DNA of 64,000 nucleotides from Amoebophrya sp. A120 (lineage: Eukaryota; Sar; Dinophyceae; Syndiniales; Amoebophryaceae): contig CAJINV010000003.1 of assembly GCA_905178155.1 (NCBI GenBank), forward strand, positions 9,183,979 through 9,247,978, in the 5' to 3' direction. Each line of letters begins with the position of its first letter. Position 1 is the stretch's first letter. Shown piece after piece: positions 24,086-36,886 of this stretch. Position numbers and translations under genes: made by a program. Under the pieces are notes generated by a model that was not told the origin of the DNA, ran no database searches, and saw nothing but the letters and a program-made list of their open reading frames with translations.

Positions 24086-27000
24086 TCAGAATTCTTCACT
24101 AGTAATTGCTTCAGCAAAAAGAGCATTAGGCGACCATACGAACAGTACGTGCTCGACTTCGACGATGGTTTCGTATGCAGTGCAAGTGTATCTGTCTGAG
24201 TCCCGAAAAGCCACGGAAACTTGCTCGGACATACATACGGCAGTGTGTTTGTGCTCAACTACACAAGACAACAACTTAATGTGTCACATCATGACTAGCG
24301 AAATTCTCCTTGCTCGGCTTTCCATTGATGCGCGCAACCTGGAAAGTGACATTGGAAGAAAAAAGCTTAGCTGGTCCAGCAGCCCCGAGAACAACGATGC
24401 AGTGACACAGACGTATCCATACTTGCGTTTGATATTGCAGTATCCCCGACGACGTCCTTGATGTGGAGGCGCATTCTTCCCGACCCCACCTCCGTCTCGG
24501 ACACGCGCGCGCGAATGAAAATTCCCGGATTACGCCGGATCTCCTCGGCTGTGGCCCGAAAGGCGGCGTCCCAGGACACTGTTTTGCCGTCGCCCGCGTT
24601 GATGATGCTTTGCACAAGTGTGTCCAGATCCACCACCTGCAGGAGCACGGGGTCCACGGTGGGCACTCGCCGCAGCATCGTGTTCTCGTTGCTGGAGCTC
24701 CAGATCTTTTGCCGGTCCACCTCGTCTCGGACCATGCCGAGCAGTCGCGCCATGGCGCTTCCGATGCGCGAAAGCGGCGCTTCCTCCGGGAACCGGACCA
24801 CAAACTTCGACAGGATTCGCAGCACCAGTTCCGGTCCCCATAGTTGATTCAGGAGCGTCTTTGTCAAATACAGACTTGTCGGCGGTGAGGCAGGAGCAGC
24901 ACCCGTGCTCGCGACTTCAGCATTGACTGCGGTTGGATTTTTTCCCGCAGCAGTCTTGGTCCACCACCCGCTACAGAGCCAGGCGAACCAGGAGGTGGCC
25001 GCTTGTTGGGAACTGGTTTTGGTCCCCGCGTTGCCGGGCCGTTTCGGGACCAACCGCACGGGTTCCGAGGAGTCCGCAAGGTCGTACACCTGCGTGCTGA
25101 GCAAGACGGTCCCCCGAACCACCTGGGTCACACAGTCGCGTATGGCGGCTAAATTGATATTCTCATTGGACTTTGTTACCGTGCGGCGAAACTGCTCCAA
25201 TGCGTTCTCAAATTCTGTCACAGAGGATCGGTCAAAGTTTGGCATCAGGTTGCCCGCGGCCGCGCTCAGATCCCCCTCCGCGCGACGGTCGCGCAACATC
25301 TTTGGCAGCATTGATGACACCTTCGGGGTCGCAGCCTCGACAGCTCCTCCAGCACCACCCGACGCGATAGCACTCGTCGCCTGGAGTGCCATATCCTCGC
25401 GCAGCTTCTCGTCGTATCACACAGGAAAACTACAACATCGAGTAACATTTCACATCAATCACGTGCTGTTTTTTTTTAGGTGACCACGAAATACTTACTT
25501 AACTCCCCAGGCCCAGACACTGCCACTTCTGCATAAAGGGTGAAGTTCCGGTATGCTTATTTGTAGCGGGTCTACCACGAGTAGCGCTACGTAATTCTAT
25601 TAATTTTCCTGAGTGATACGTCGTCCAAATTAGCCCCAGTTTTCCGCAGTTGTGGTGCTTGCGCGGCTTCGAGTTGCGCTTGCAGCCAGGCCTTGCGACT
25701 CTGTCGATTATGCGTTGCAAATAATGCCTGGGTCTAGAAGATTCCTAGATTTGGCACGCTTTTCTGACGTGACTCTAGACCCTCTGACGCACGGGCACAA
25801 ACAGATCCTGCGGTCTGTCATGCACAAACGCGCTTTCCCATGCGGAACAGGAAAACGCACCACATTGGAACTTCTAAAAAATGTGCCATAATTGGCCGCG
25901 TATAGCATTAGCAGTTCGCCCGTCGTAACTCATCACAGCCCAGCGATATATATTTATAATTACAACTTTCCGACTCAAAAATATTTGCAGGGGATATCGA
26001 TACGCGTAGTGCAGCGTCGCTTCCGGTTGCATTTCCACATACATGTGAAGGAACGCGTTCATTTCGGGATCCAGGCTCTCTGCGTCCGACAAAAAAGTCT
26101 GAAACTGCTGCACCAGCAACCTTATCGCGGCACGAAAGTTGAGATCTGTGTTTCCGCGCGCCAAGAGTTTGATCTTTGTCTATGCTTTGCGAATGTGTCG
26201 GGGTCTGAAAAAAGGCAAACGCGTCCTGTGATATTGGGTGGCTGGTCGCACAATAATAATCTCTGTCGCTGGTGCAGGTTCCACCCTCCACGATCGCGAC
26301 CAGAAGCACGGACAGCAAAAGTTGCCGACTTCTTGTCAGCGAAAGAGACGATTTGTCATGCGAGTACTAAGGCAATGAGACAAAGAACCATTCTCGTCTT
26401 TGAAGTCTGTATTTTACAAGTGCTAGGGCTACTTCCAAGCCAGGTCTTCCGAGTCGCGGTAAAACATCATGGCAAACTAACATCTGCCCTCATCCAGGCC
26501 CAGACATATTCGCAAAAATGCATATTGTCAGCAGCGAAGTGATAGATACCAGGTCCGTGTCGAAGACTTCATTGCCGGATGCCCGAAGCTCGCGCAAGGG
26601 CTTGACGAGTGCTGTGCTGAGCTTGTAGGTCTTCCCGTCCCGTTCCGCAGTTTCGCTCACCGGCCGCAGCTTGCGGCGAGAGGCGAAAGAACTCTCTTCA
26701 TCCTCGAAAATGTCATTTTCCACTCTGCTGTCCGAATTCTTCGCGGATGCCGGTGCGTCCGGGTCCCCAGGGTTCACAATTGCCGCAACATCAATCTTCC
26801 TTGGGCGAACGACATTGGCGAGGGGCAGCTGGGCGGAAGAAGCTCCGGCTGCATCTGTTGCCGCAGCCGCGGACATACCGAGGAGGCCGAAAATAAAGTT
26901 TTTAATTTCGCTGAAGAGTACCGCGAGAAAAGAACTCGACGACGAGGACCGTCCGGCGCTGTTCTCACTGGTGCCGTCCATCTCTTCCTCGTTGTCTCCT

Positions 27001-30000
27001 GGTGCGAGATTTGACCTTGCAAAAATGTACGCATCCTCGTCCATGAACAGCTCTTCTTGCTCCATGTCCTCATTCTCATTCGCGATGAGATCCGCCTCAG
27101 TTGGAAAGTAGAGCCGCGACGTGATTTCTACGGCATCAAGCACGCTCCGCATGTCGGTTTTCGGGTACAGCTCGCGCAGCGTCTCCCACGCAGCCAGGAC
27201 CTCCAGGTGAGTGTCCTGTTCCCAGAAAAGACGGCGTACAGAGTTCAGCTCCGTCCACACTTCCCGGAGGGGTGGTACCATCTGACTCTCCGCGGCGGTA
27301 GCGGACGCCATCAGGAGTCCGGACGAAGAAAGGCCTCCACCCCTGACATTCACGTCCTGCTCCTGATCCTCGCCGTCGTCAGTGGCCGCACCAGCACTAG
27401 GATCACCGTAATAATTGCTGAACGGAGCGTCAAGACGTGAGCTGTAGTCCCTGTCCTCCTTGTTGCTCAACGTCTTGGCGGCGCCAACCGACGAGGACCC
27501 TTGCTCGAGCGACCGTTGCGCATCCACGTCCTCGAAGAAATCTGCCACAGTTTCCGCGACGGCCTGCTGGTCCTGGGCGTGGTCCGTTTGCAGCTTCTCG
27601 AGTTCGTCCTGAAACCCCACCGCAACCTCGTTGTCTACCACGTCGTCGGTCGGTGTCATGATAGAATCCACTATGGAAGCGTCAGGATCGAAATCGTCAA
27701 AGTTGAAATAGTTTGCGATGCACAAAATGCTAGACGCAAAGTGCCTGTCTTGCAGAGCAGGCAACTGAGGCCGATTGTAAGCCTGTTTGGGGTGTGAGAT
27801 AGAGCTGCTAAAATAGCATGACAAAAGCAGTCTGCTCTGCTCAAACAACATTACAAATTGGATTTCCATGCTGCCAAAATTTGTCATGCGCCACCTGGGC
27901 TCCAGCTGGTATCGCTTTTTTGCATTGCAGATTATTTCAACTTTGACGATTTCGATCCTGACACTCCCATATCCACCAGGGAGATGGTAGCCCCGTACTG
28001 CTGCTCCAGTGTGACGGTTGGTGCGGGCGTCGTCGTACCCGCCAACGCGGCCGCCGGAACTGCGCTCAAGTCGTCGCCCCGATTGCCCCACTGCGCCTGC
28101 CCGCCAAACGAATAGAAGTCGTAGTACTGCTGTGTTGTACTAGTTCCCGCCGCGCCCGCCGGGCTTTGAAGAAACTGGTACCGCAGGTGCCCAATCTTCG
28201 CTGATAGACGCAGCGCCTCGTTTGTCGTGCCAACTTCGTGAATCATGCTGCGAAGAACCGCAGTGATCGCAAAGAAGTGGTCTGCCGATTTCTCAAGCGA
28301 GTAATCACTTAGGTTTTCCAGTGCCTGCAACATTTCGGAGAATGAGAAAGGATGATCGCCGAGACCATTGTCGGTGTAGCCCCACGAAAGCATGTTCTTC
28401 ACACTGTCGTCCCGACCAACACGCGACTTCGCGAGCCGACACAGCTCCCGGCCGATATGCAAAGAGGCGGTGCGCATTTTGTCAACCCGGTGCTTCCGCG
28501 TCGCCGATCCGGTGCTTTCGCGGAGTCGACGGCCTTGACTTCCAGTGGCTCCTGCTTGTTGCTGTTGCTCTCCCGCCGGCAGCGGGTAGTTCTCAGCAAG
28601 TTCGGTCGTCGTGCCGCTAGTATCATCTAAACCTCCGCGTACCTTTGGGAACGTCACGCCCGCGAAGTCCCCGAGCAAGTACCCGACCTGAGCCAGGTCT
28701 GTAAGTGATTCCGACGGATAACATAGTTTCAGAGTCGTTAGCAAACGCATCCCATCGGCGATGTTCCGAAACCAGTGTGAATCCACGAACTTTTTGGATG
28801 CGCGAAAGGTCTTGCGCTCCTCTTCGGGAGGAGAGGGACCAAGCAATTCCTCCTCAAGCTTGAGTTGCTCTGCCTGCTCCTGTTGATCACTGGCAGAAGT
28901 TGAGGTTGACCCGTCAGCATCACTGCCAATCGCCTGCGCCACACGAGGACGCACCACCTCGGTCTGCCACTCGTAGTACATGTCCTCGAGGTACTCGTTG
29001 TACTCCTCCGCACGCCTTCGGGCGTACAAACTTCTGCCGTTGTCAAAGTCCTGCTGGTATCCTGTGCGACACAAACGCTCTTCCTCTACTACAGTGTCAA
29101 GGTGCGAGCTCTGGTGCTGTAGCTATACGAGTATTTACAATCCATGGGGCATACTTAATTATGAAGCAAACAGCTTGTGCAGCTTTTTTACCGTGGAAAT
29201 TGCGAACGATAAGTGGACCCGCACTGTCCTCACGAGTAGAAACTAGCCTCGCCGTATCACGGAGCCAGTATTTTTTCCTGGTGACTAGAGTACTACGGGT
29301 GCAGTCCATTTTCACTTTACTTGTCCAGCCCGGTTTTAATTATTTACACTCAAAGCACCTCTCAGCGAGCGGCATATGGACAAAATAGTGCAGGCACGTG
29401 CCTCGCCACATGCGGCTCGCTGCGATGAAATTGATGGAAAAAGGACTTGCAACATAACACGTGTGTTTTGGAGAGAGGCGTCTTTACACAGGATAGCTCA
29501 ACCTTATTGGTTTTTTCAGACTCCTGTAACTGCAGCAGGCGCCGGTATCGCCTGATTGCTTGCTTCTTCAGCAGGCTAACATCCCCAGCGAGCTCCTTCA
29601 GACTCACCCAGCGGCCGGACAGCAGCGGCCCGGTTTGCTTCAGAAGTTCCGTCACTAGTGGCTCCAGGCCCTGCAGGTCGCGAATTTTCTTTACCGACAA
29701 GCTGGCCTCCCCGGTGCTTGTTCGGGCACCACTTGCCTCTGGGACTTCCGGTACAGAGTCAACGTTGCAGTCCTGGTCTCCGTAAGCAGCAAGGAAGTCT
29801 AGAACCCCGTTGACGCCCTCCGTCAGCGAAATCGGATGCAGGGATTTACTTCCGGAGGCATCCGCCAATGCTACCGCAGTGGTCGTAGGGCCAGTCAACG
29901 AACTGAGACTGGATATCAAAGAGCCATCGGTGGCGCCATTCCCGTTCGTCGCAGAAGATGGGTCGGCGGTGGCGGTGGACAATCCTCGCAGCTTCTCAAA

Positions 30001-32132
30001 TTCGCTACGAACCACATGAAAGTTCCGCTCCTTGGGGAAGCCTTGGACGAAGCGCTCCATCTCGGTTCTCAACTCCCTGAGTTCGTGCAAACCAAAGGAG
30101 CGCAGCAAACTTGTTACGTCATCGCGAAAACCCGCGCTCGTTGTGCAAGTCGAGGCAGATTGAGGCCATTTCGTCGCTGCCTTAGAAGCGCTTCTTGTTG
30201 TATCCAAGCCGTCAGCTGCACTGTTTGCCGTCGCGGTGGCAGCCGTGCTGTCCTCACGAACCTCACCCGACTCCTGGAAAACCACGCCGACGGCAGCAGA
30301 ACGGGCAGTGTCAGCAGGAACACATGTCTCCTGCAACGGAAAGGCCTGCAGCAGCCAGGTCAAGTGAGACACTGCAGCCGTCAAGTTGTCGTTTACCGAC
30401 CCGCGCATTTTTACCGCAGAAAGCAGGTCAACTAGTTGCACCAGAGGTTCGCCTTGCGTGGCTCCTCTCAGGGAATCGGCAAGAAACCGTGCGTCGAGAA
30501 GACTTCGGATCAGATCTTCCGGGCGGTCCCGGAAAGCACTCTGAAATCCACTGGCCTTAAGCTTCGCGCACTGGGTGTACAATTGTCGCACGTCTTGCAC
30601 GTCACTGAAGTAGCGGGCAACGTTATCATGAGAAAAAGGTGTTACAGTTAGTACACATCTGTTGGAGTTTCTGCATCGCAAATTTTCTCTGTGTGGCAGA
30701 GAAAACTTGCAATGCGAAGATCATAAGGGAAAACAGGAAGGAAACGAGGCTCCCAAGCATTTCCTGCATGAGAAAGGTTGTCTGTGTTGCCGCTTGCAAT
30801 ACAATGTGTAACTGTAACACTTTTTCCTTGCGATAAACGTCACGATACCCGTCCATCACCGAGGCCAAGTTCGTTCTTTGTTCGAATAAGTTCGAGAAAT
30901 CTGCTAGACTTTGGGCGACCGCCGTCTCAACTTGCGGCGCCAGGCGCTGTCCGTCCTGGGCAGTAAAGTCTTGCAAATACTTCCATGTCCATCCGAGTCG
31001 CAAGTCGTCAAACGGGGCGGTGCGCAGAATCCGAAAGCTCTCCGCGAACGCAACGAAATCAAACGCAGCCGACTGCTGTGCAACAACATCCTCCACCTCG
31101 GCAAATTTCAACCCTGCAATAACGTTTTCAGCTTTTTTGTATCAATGTCAGCGACCGATATGCGCCAATTTGGGTATTGTTACGATGTGCGTGAGGTTAG
31201 CTGTCAGGACAGCTTTGGTAAGTACTCGACCGACACACGAGCTGAACAGCGCTAGCAATGCAACTCATCGAGGCTTTTCGATATTTATACTAAACCAAAA
31301 AAATCAGCATCCAGGCTCCGAATCACATTTGATGATTTAGTGGTCTGTATTTGAGTGGGCCTGAAAATTGTATGTTGTTCTCTACGTACTTTACACGGAA
31401 AATGCAACGTACTCTGTAGTATGTGATTGCGAAGATCGTTGAAATTATACCGGGTAAGGCGGCAGCAAGAGTGCGAAGCCCGTCGGTGAGCTTTTCGAAA
31501 GAAGTGCTGGGAAACTTGGACTGGATCTGGAAGATGTGATGCTCGAAAAGGTCTTCCCGGAAATTGGTCGCGTCGTCGGAACTCCGTCCACCCTGAAACT
31601 CCCCTAGGTTGAAACTGACCTCGGGAAACACGGCCGCGGCCTGTGCCAGCAAGGGGCCCACGGCGCCTGTGCTCTGCTTGCACATGTGCTCTCCAACTGC
31701 AGCCTTCCACCACTGCCCGCAGCGTCCATACCGTTCATCACAGCCCTGGTCGCAACTGCACCAATCCGCGCTGCCCCCACACCACCCGAACGCGCTGCAG
31801 CAACCGTTTTCGCACCGCGTCCCGAACCCCGCACCGCAGCGACCGTCAGTAGATGCAGGGAGTAGAGACAACTTGCTACTTTCTTTGTTCTTGGAAGCTT
31901 TCGCAGCAAGTTTCTCCGCGACCGCTGGGTGGTGATTCGACTGCTCTGCACCCTGAAAGGCGCTAGTTGCAGCATCTCCCTGACCGGCATCCGGTTTGGA
32001 CAATGCAAAATCGGAGATGAGCGCCCACAAAAAAAGCAGTTCCGGCAGAAGGGGGGGATAGATGCGCCCGGGTCTTGTGCAATGCCTCTCAACATTCTCC
32101 ATCTGGTGCAAATTGCGCCTCTGCGACCTCAT
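24086..32132 (-). CDS. Giant secreted hevein-domain (chitin-binding type 1) protein
   Basis: The ATG at 32132 (or 32102) opens a signal-peptide-like segment (LLPELLFLWALISDFALS). A complete type 1 chitin-binding domain follows at about 31840-31715: DGRCGAGFGTRCENGCC, then WCSCDQGCDERYGRC, with all eight cysteines of the hevein pattern. The rest, roughly 1,900 residues over about nine exons, is helical and Ala/Leu/Glu-rich with acidic and Ser-rich linkers. It has no domain I recognise and one hydrophobic patch near 26915 (FLAVLFSEIKNFIFGLLG). Introners at 30624-30835, 27672-27971 and 26181-26524 are removed in frame (YRDVARYFSDV; LVDSIM; SLLTKIKLLARG). The last exon, 24274-24086, ends in TGA. 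Hevein domains bind GlcNAc polymers, so an extracellular or cyst-wall/host-surface role is inferred. Exon order is clear; several borders are approximate. The gene may continue into the membrane-protein exons below 24000. Confidence 0.65.
25728..25890. mobile_element. Degenerate introner-like element in hevein-domain gene
   Basis: About 160 bp starting TATGCGTTGCAAATAATGCC with a GGTCTAGAAG block, ending in a reduced inverse copy. Only a 3-bp direct repeat (ATT on the plus strand) remains at the flanks. A join LMLYAAN to RQSRKAWLQ is plausible. Family 1-related, decayed. Confidence 0.45.
26181..26524. mobile_element. Introner-like element in hevein-domain gene (family 1 variant)
   Basis: 344 bp. 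Inverted ends are TATGCnTTTGCGAATRTGTC and the duplication is TTGTC. Excision restores VSITSLLTKIKLLARG in frame. Confidence 0.85.
27672..27971. mobile_element. Introner-like element in hevein-domain gene (family 2)
   Basis: 300 bp. Ends are TATGG...CCATA with the inverted repeat GTCAGGATCGAAATCGTC, then AAAGTTGAAAT. The duplication is TCCAC. Excision joins ATISLV to DSIMTPTDD. Confidence 0.92.
30624..30835. mobile_element. Introner-like element in hevein-domain gene (family 6)
   Basis: 212 bp. Ends are TATC...GATA with the inverted repeat AAAAAGTGTTACAGTTA. The duplication is AACGT. Excision joins DGYRDV to ARYFSDV. Confidence 0.9.
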
Positions 32133-33224
32133 AGACGATGATAGAAGAACTTCACACGAATCATTCAATTCGACACTCACTTCGCATTAGATCTTTACGC
32201 GAAGGTCACTGTATCTATTTTGCTCTTGGCGCCGACCGAATCATTTTTTGTAAGTATCTAGCAAGCTGATACTTTCTTTGTGTTGTCTAGCAAAATCTTC
32301 ATCGGAAAACCATTCTAACAAACATGAAGGTGAGCAAGTATCAACGTAGCATCGGAATTCTTAAAGAGGAAGCAGCAGCAGCAAATAACAATAAGTATGT
32401 ATCGCTCAATCATATAATCGTCGCTCAACCTTGCACAAGTGGCTCTGCACCACGAGACACGAATACCCATATTGGGCTTATCTTTCGTTGGAAAAGCTGC
32501 ACCGCCGCATTTACATATCGTACTCTCTCACAAGCTCAGCACTTCTCAAGATATCTCATCTGCGCACCAGTTGTCAATGAAGATTATGCACAGCACGCAC
32601 GACTCAAAATTTGCATCGACACCAATCACGATGGATAACGAAACGACGACCACTGCTGGCGGAACACTTCTACGGTGACGGCCTTCAGCGTTAGTTGCGT
32701 AGTACATTGACGGTCCTCTATTGCAACCAGTGCTACTGCTAGAGCAGTAGACATGGAGTAAGCATAATGCGCGTAACCCTTAAAATGGGGGGCATACTGC
32801 CAGCATACTGCTCTGTTCTCCAAGTGCAAGTCCTCACGGGAAAACATCTGCGGATGCAATTAACAGGCTCTCGAAACAAAAGAGAGTGTCGTGGAACAGG
32901 GAGGTGCTTTTGAAATTCTACGTACACGTAGAGCGTTGGAAATTCGACTAGAAACTCTCGAAACAAAAGCTCACGAAACGAAACGAGTCTGGTATTTTGC
33001 ATTTGCATCAACCAGACGGACGTAGAGATAATTGCGGCTCCTGCAAAGGAAACTACCCTAGTGCTGCCATTCTCCAGCGGCAAAAGAAAATGCAATCTAA
33101 TGGAACAGCAGCAGCTTCCTGGCAGAGCAGATGAAGTAGGGCAATCCGCTTTGCTTACCTTTTTTTGGTATCAAGCAGGACGAGCAGTACCTCCTCCGTG
33201 TTCAGGATTTCGCGTCATCGATCT
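32133..33224. other. Intergenic DNA between kinase 3' end and hevein gene start
   Basis: No supported gene or repeat family seen. Relatively AT-rich. Confidence 0.55.
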
Positions 33225-36200
33225 CTACGAAGCCGCGAAGGGAACGTCATCGAAGACGCTACTGAGCATGTAGCCGATTTTGGGTCGCATCAGAGGCTCC
33301 TCTTGTGTACTCTCTCCGATCATCCACCTCAGTGCCTATGCATTGCAAACATGTCTGCGTCTGAGTGTACTTACCAAAATAGGCATTGAATAAGTCTGAG
33401 ATCTATAATCATCCATGGCATGAGTAGCAACCGAGAGATCCGGTCACGACGGACGCCGGTCCCGTCTTTTGCGATTCCTACACGCGTACGTTCTTGGGAA
33501 AAGGAAAGCGGGAAGAGAAGGACGAAAAAAAAAAACGAGCATACCAGACCTTCTGGGTGACTGTGATACCAGCGCCATATTTATTCTACCAAGCTTCTGC
33601 ACAGTTTCCTTCGCAGACCACATGTTTCGCATTGGATATTGCCGGGTTGATGCTGAAATCCCACGACACTCCTGCGTCTGGATTCCTCGTCCACAGGTTC
33701 AGCGTTTTGCCACAGCTGTAGATGTCGGCGCGAAACCCATCGTATCCCATTTTATTCGGATCCGTGATTTCTGGCGCTCGGAAACCCTCGGTGCCACAAC
33801 TGCACGACTGCAGAAAGCCCTTCCCGGACACTTGAATAGCGCTCCCGAAGTCGCATAGCTTTAACCGATCCTGAAGAAAGTGCATTGAAATGTTGGGATT
33901 TTTTTCAGTAAATAGAAATACAGATCATAAACGCAAACTACTACTACAGTGACGGAATACCATGAATCCTTCTCCGTACTAGTGGAGGAGTTGTAGTGCG
34001 CTAGAAGTGCATACTTCTAACTCATTGCTCGCACAACTTTCTGCCTTGTTGTGCTTGAGTCATCAATATCGTCGCCATCTTCAGCCTCTGCTCTCGAGCG
34101 TGCCCCGAAGTGCTTCTTCTTTGCGTTGGAGTCTCCTCAAACTTCTTCGATGCGCAGTCGGCTTAGGATGTTCGTGCTCCACTTACACTAGCAATGCTAC
34201 ACAAATGAAATTTCTAATTCTATTATTAATTATGTTTTTGGAAGTAGATACGGAAACATTTATTGACCTCAGACACGGCCGCAGAGTGTTCTTCTTGCGT
34301 TCAACAACGCCGTTGGTAGATCAAATTGAAAATTGGACTGCATCGCGTTCGCGATAGCCTGACAAAAGACAGTAAATAAACTGCAGCACCGCAAATAGTA
34401 CCTTCATGTCCACAAGAACGTTGCCCGGCTTCAAGTCGCCATGTACAATTCGTTTCTCCTCGTGCAGGTAATGTAGCGTAAGGAGAAACTGACGCATATC
34501 AAATGTAAAAATGTCTGGGTCCGGAAGAATGCAACCTGTCATGCTTCTAAATCTGAAGCATGCAAGAGTCTGTGTTGCGTGATTACCAAAAGTCGTCCAG
34601 TTTTGACCAAGTCGGGAGGGAGTTTCTCATGCAGGATAGGCATGAGAGAGATCGCACAGAATCTGTCACGCTAGGTCCTGCATTCCAGACCTCATGGGTC
34701 ATGGAAAAGCTGCATGACAAATCTTGCAATCTTCCAGACCCAGACACTTTTACATTTGATAACGCACCAGAGCGAGCAATCTGCGGTTGTACTCCTCCTC
34801 ATTTTCGAATTCCACTGTAAGGGGCAGCGGAAACTCTTTCATCACTTGGATGAGTTCGGTGCGGTGCAGACCCTCCCCGGTGGTCGGGTGGCGACGCAAT
34901 AGCCAATGTGGACGCACCCCAAGCCGCTCGGCTTGGCCGTCGGCGGTTGTGACACGGTAAACAGGGTCGTTTGCATCGCAGTTTATGCCCAGGGGCCGCG
35001 AAAAAAAAGTGATGGGTTGGAGTCGCGTCCACCGCTTCGGCAATTGCTCCGTGTATTCTTGTGAGTCCATCTTGCACAGCTCGCTCAGGAAGTACAGCGA
35101 AAATGGATCCTGTGAAAGTGTATAGTCCGGTTGCTTTGCAATTGCAGGCCTAGTTCACGTAGAGCCGATGGGGGCCATGACTTGACTGCTACGTGTTTCG
35201 TCTCGCCTCGGGTTCGGAAATGACAGTGCTGAGCCTGCTTTTCCTAATCGGTTCTCACTAATTCATGTTCTTTTATCCCAGAAAAAAGCAGACCGCCTTC
35301 AAAATCATATTCCCTATGGATACAAACAGAAACATGGCTACTTGTTTTTAGACATGGAACAAAGAATAAAAGCTGTCCACTCATTGTCAGCATTGCCTAG
35401 GGAAAAGAATAGATCCTACCTCAAGGTACACCCCAAAAAAGCGCACGATGTTGGAATGCTGCAGGTGTGCGAGCATTTGCACCTCTTTTGTAAACGCTTC
35501 CATGTGCGGGCTTCTTTTCGACACTTCCTTCAGAGCAAAAAACCGTCCGTTGTTTACTCCTTTCACCGTGCAGCCATCCCACGGATCCTGTTTAGTGGGT
35601 CTGAAAAAACCAGTCCGGGTCATGGTTCTTGAGAGCTCGTCGCGGAACGTCGCGGACGTGCGCTGCGTGCTGTCCTGTGCACTTCCCCGCAGTCGAGAAA
35701 AACCCTCGCGATCCCGCAGAATCTCCGAAGCTGGATGTGAATTGAGCATGATCCAAAATCTAGTATCAAAATTTGTTTATTTACAAGTTTCCGGGCCGAA
35801 CCTCGTAGACTACTACGGAACAGGCTTACTCAGCTGGAATTGGAACAACTTACACACGTGCCAAGAACAAATCGAAAGCTACCGGCTCCAGATTCTATCT
35901 AATTTAATGGCGACCGTTTTGATTTTACACTTTCGATCTCGTGTCCAGCAGAGAGCGCTGTAACTCTGCATACCAAGCCTGCGTCTCCAGACGCACCTAC
36001 GCCAAAAATGAAGCGATATCGCGGCGTCCATCAGGCTGAAGTAAGTAGAACTGGTCGGTATGTTGGCAATATGAGCCGGAGAATAAATCTAATGCTCGTC
36101 ATACCGCTTGAACAAAACAAGAAACACAATGAACATGCAGGGAATAGTACGAGGTGCTTTGTTGGTATCTACCGTCCTTAATGAGGAGCGGTAGGTAGTG

Positions 36201-36745
36201 TGCCCGGCCGGGTCCGGGTTGGTACGTCGCTGTGTAGTACTGCGGTCGTCCGAGGCGTCGGTCTGGTGCTTCTGGCCGGCGCCCTTACTTTGCGGTGCTG
36301 GTGCCTGCATGTCGTACCGCCAAACGCAGCGAAAAACCCGTGAGAAATCGGTCGCCATTAACAACTCAAATTCGCTGCATTGTGTTTGCTATCAAATGTA
36401 GAAATGTCTGGGTCTGGAAGGTTAGAACTTGTCATGCTAAATCTGAATGATGCAAAAATTTGTGTTGCGCGAGTACCAAAAGCTGTCCGCTTTTGACCAA
36501 GTTGAGGGGGAGTTTCTCATGCAGGAAAGGCATGATAGAGACCTCAAAAAATCTGTCATGCTGGGTCTTGCATTCCAGACCTCATGGGTCATGGAAAACC
36601 TGCATCACAAGTCTTGCATTCTTCCAGACCCAGACATTTTTACATTTGATATTTGCACGGGCACCCGCGGAATGCGACGGTCAAGGTTCGCGAAGTCCTC
36701 GCTCGTATCCAGTACCAAAGTGCTATTGCTAGCATACAACAAGAA
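33225..36745 (-). CDS. Protein kinase with a PDZ-like domain inserted in the catalytic domain
   Basis: Exons are read at about 36745-36652, 36390-36190, 35749-35417, 35113-34762, 34496-34400, 33885-33640 and 33342-33225. The N-lobe has a degenerate glycine loop (ATDFSRVFRCVWRYD), then FALKEVSKR (beta-3 Lys) and FTKEVQML (alpha-C Glu), HSNIVRFFGVYLE and a hinge-like SLYFLSELC. A PDZ-like module follows: RPLGINCDANDPVYRV, then GQAERLGVRPHWLLR and PLPLTVEFE. The C-lobe resumes with LLTLHYLHEEKRIVHGDLKP (HGD in place of HRD, Asp kept), LKLCDFGSA (DFG), GTEGFRAPEI (APE) and ADIYSCGKTL. It ends ALRWMIGE...MRPKIGYML with TAG at 33225. Introners at 34497-34761 and 36391-36651 are excised in frame (LLALVRQFLL; VPVQTQCSEF). 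Catalytic residues are present, so it is probably an active Ser/Thr-type kinase; subfamily and substrate are unknown. The 5' end may lie in the exons at 38410-40218. Confidence 0.75.
34497..34761. mobile_element. Introner-like element in kinase gene (family 1)
   Basis: 265 bp. TATCAAATGTAAAAATGTC ends with GGTCTGGAAG; the duplication is ACGCA. Excision rebuilds the kinase alpha-E helix (LLALVRQFLLTLHYLHEE). Confidence 0.94.
36391..36651. mobile_element. Introner-like element in kinase gene (family 1)
   Basis: 261 bp. Closely similar throughout to the copy at 34497-34761 and in the same orientation; the duplication is TTTGC. Excision joins RIPRVPVQ to TQCSEFELL. Confidence 0.93.
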
Positions 36746-36886
36746 CAATCCGTCTTAACAAGGAAGCTGGTGCGGGCTTCCTGTTCTTTCGCTTCCTTCT
36801 TAGATTTAAATTTATACATACTTGATAATTGATGATAATTATCTCTTGCACGACATATAGGCACGGTAACAAGAAGTGTATGCTAG

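Noticed and set aside
25892-26542. 216-codon plus-strand open frame
   Set aside because: It overlaps a coding exon of the hevein gene and a whole introner on the other strand; it is a shadow frame.
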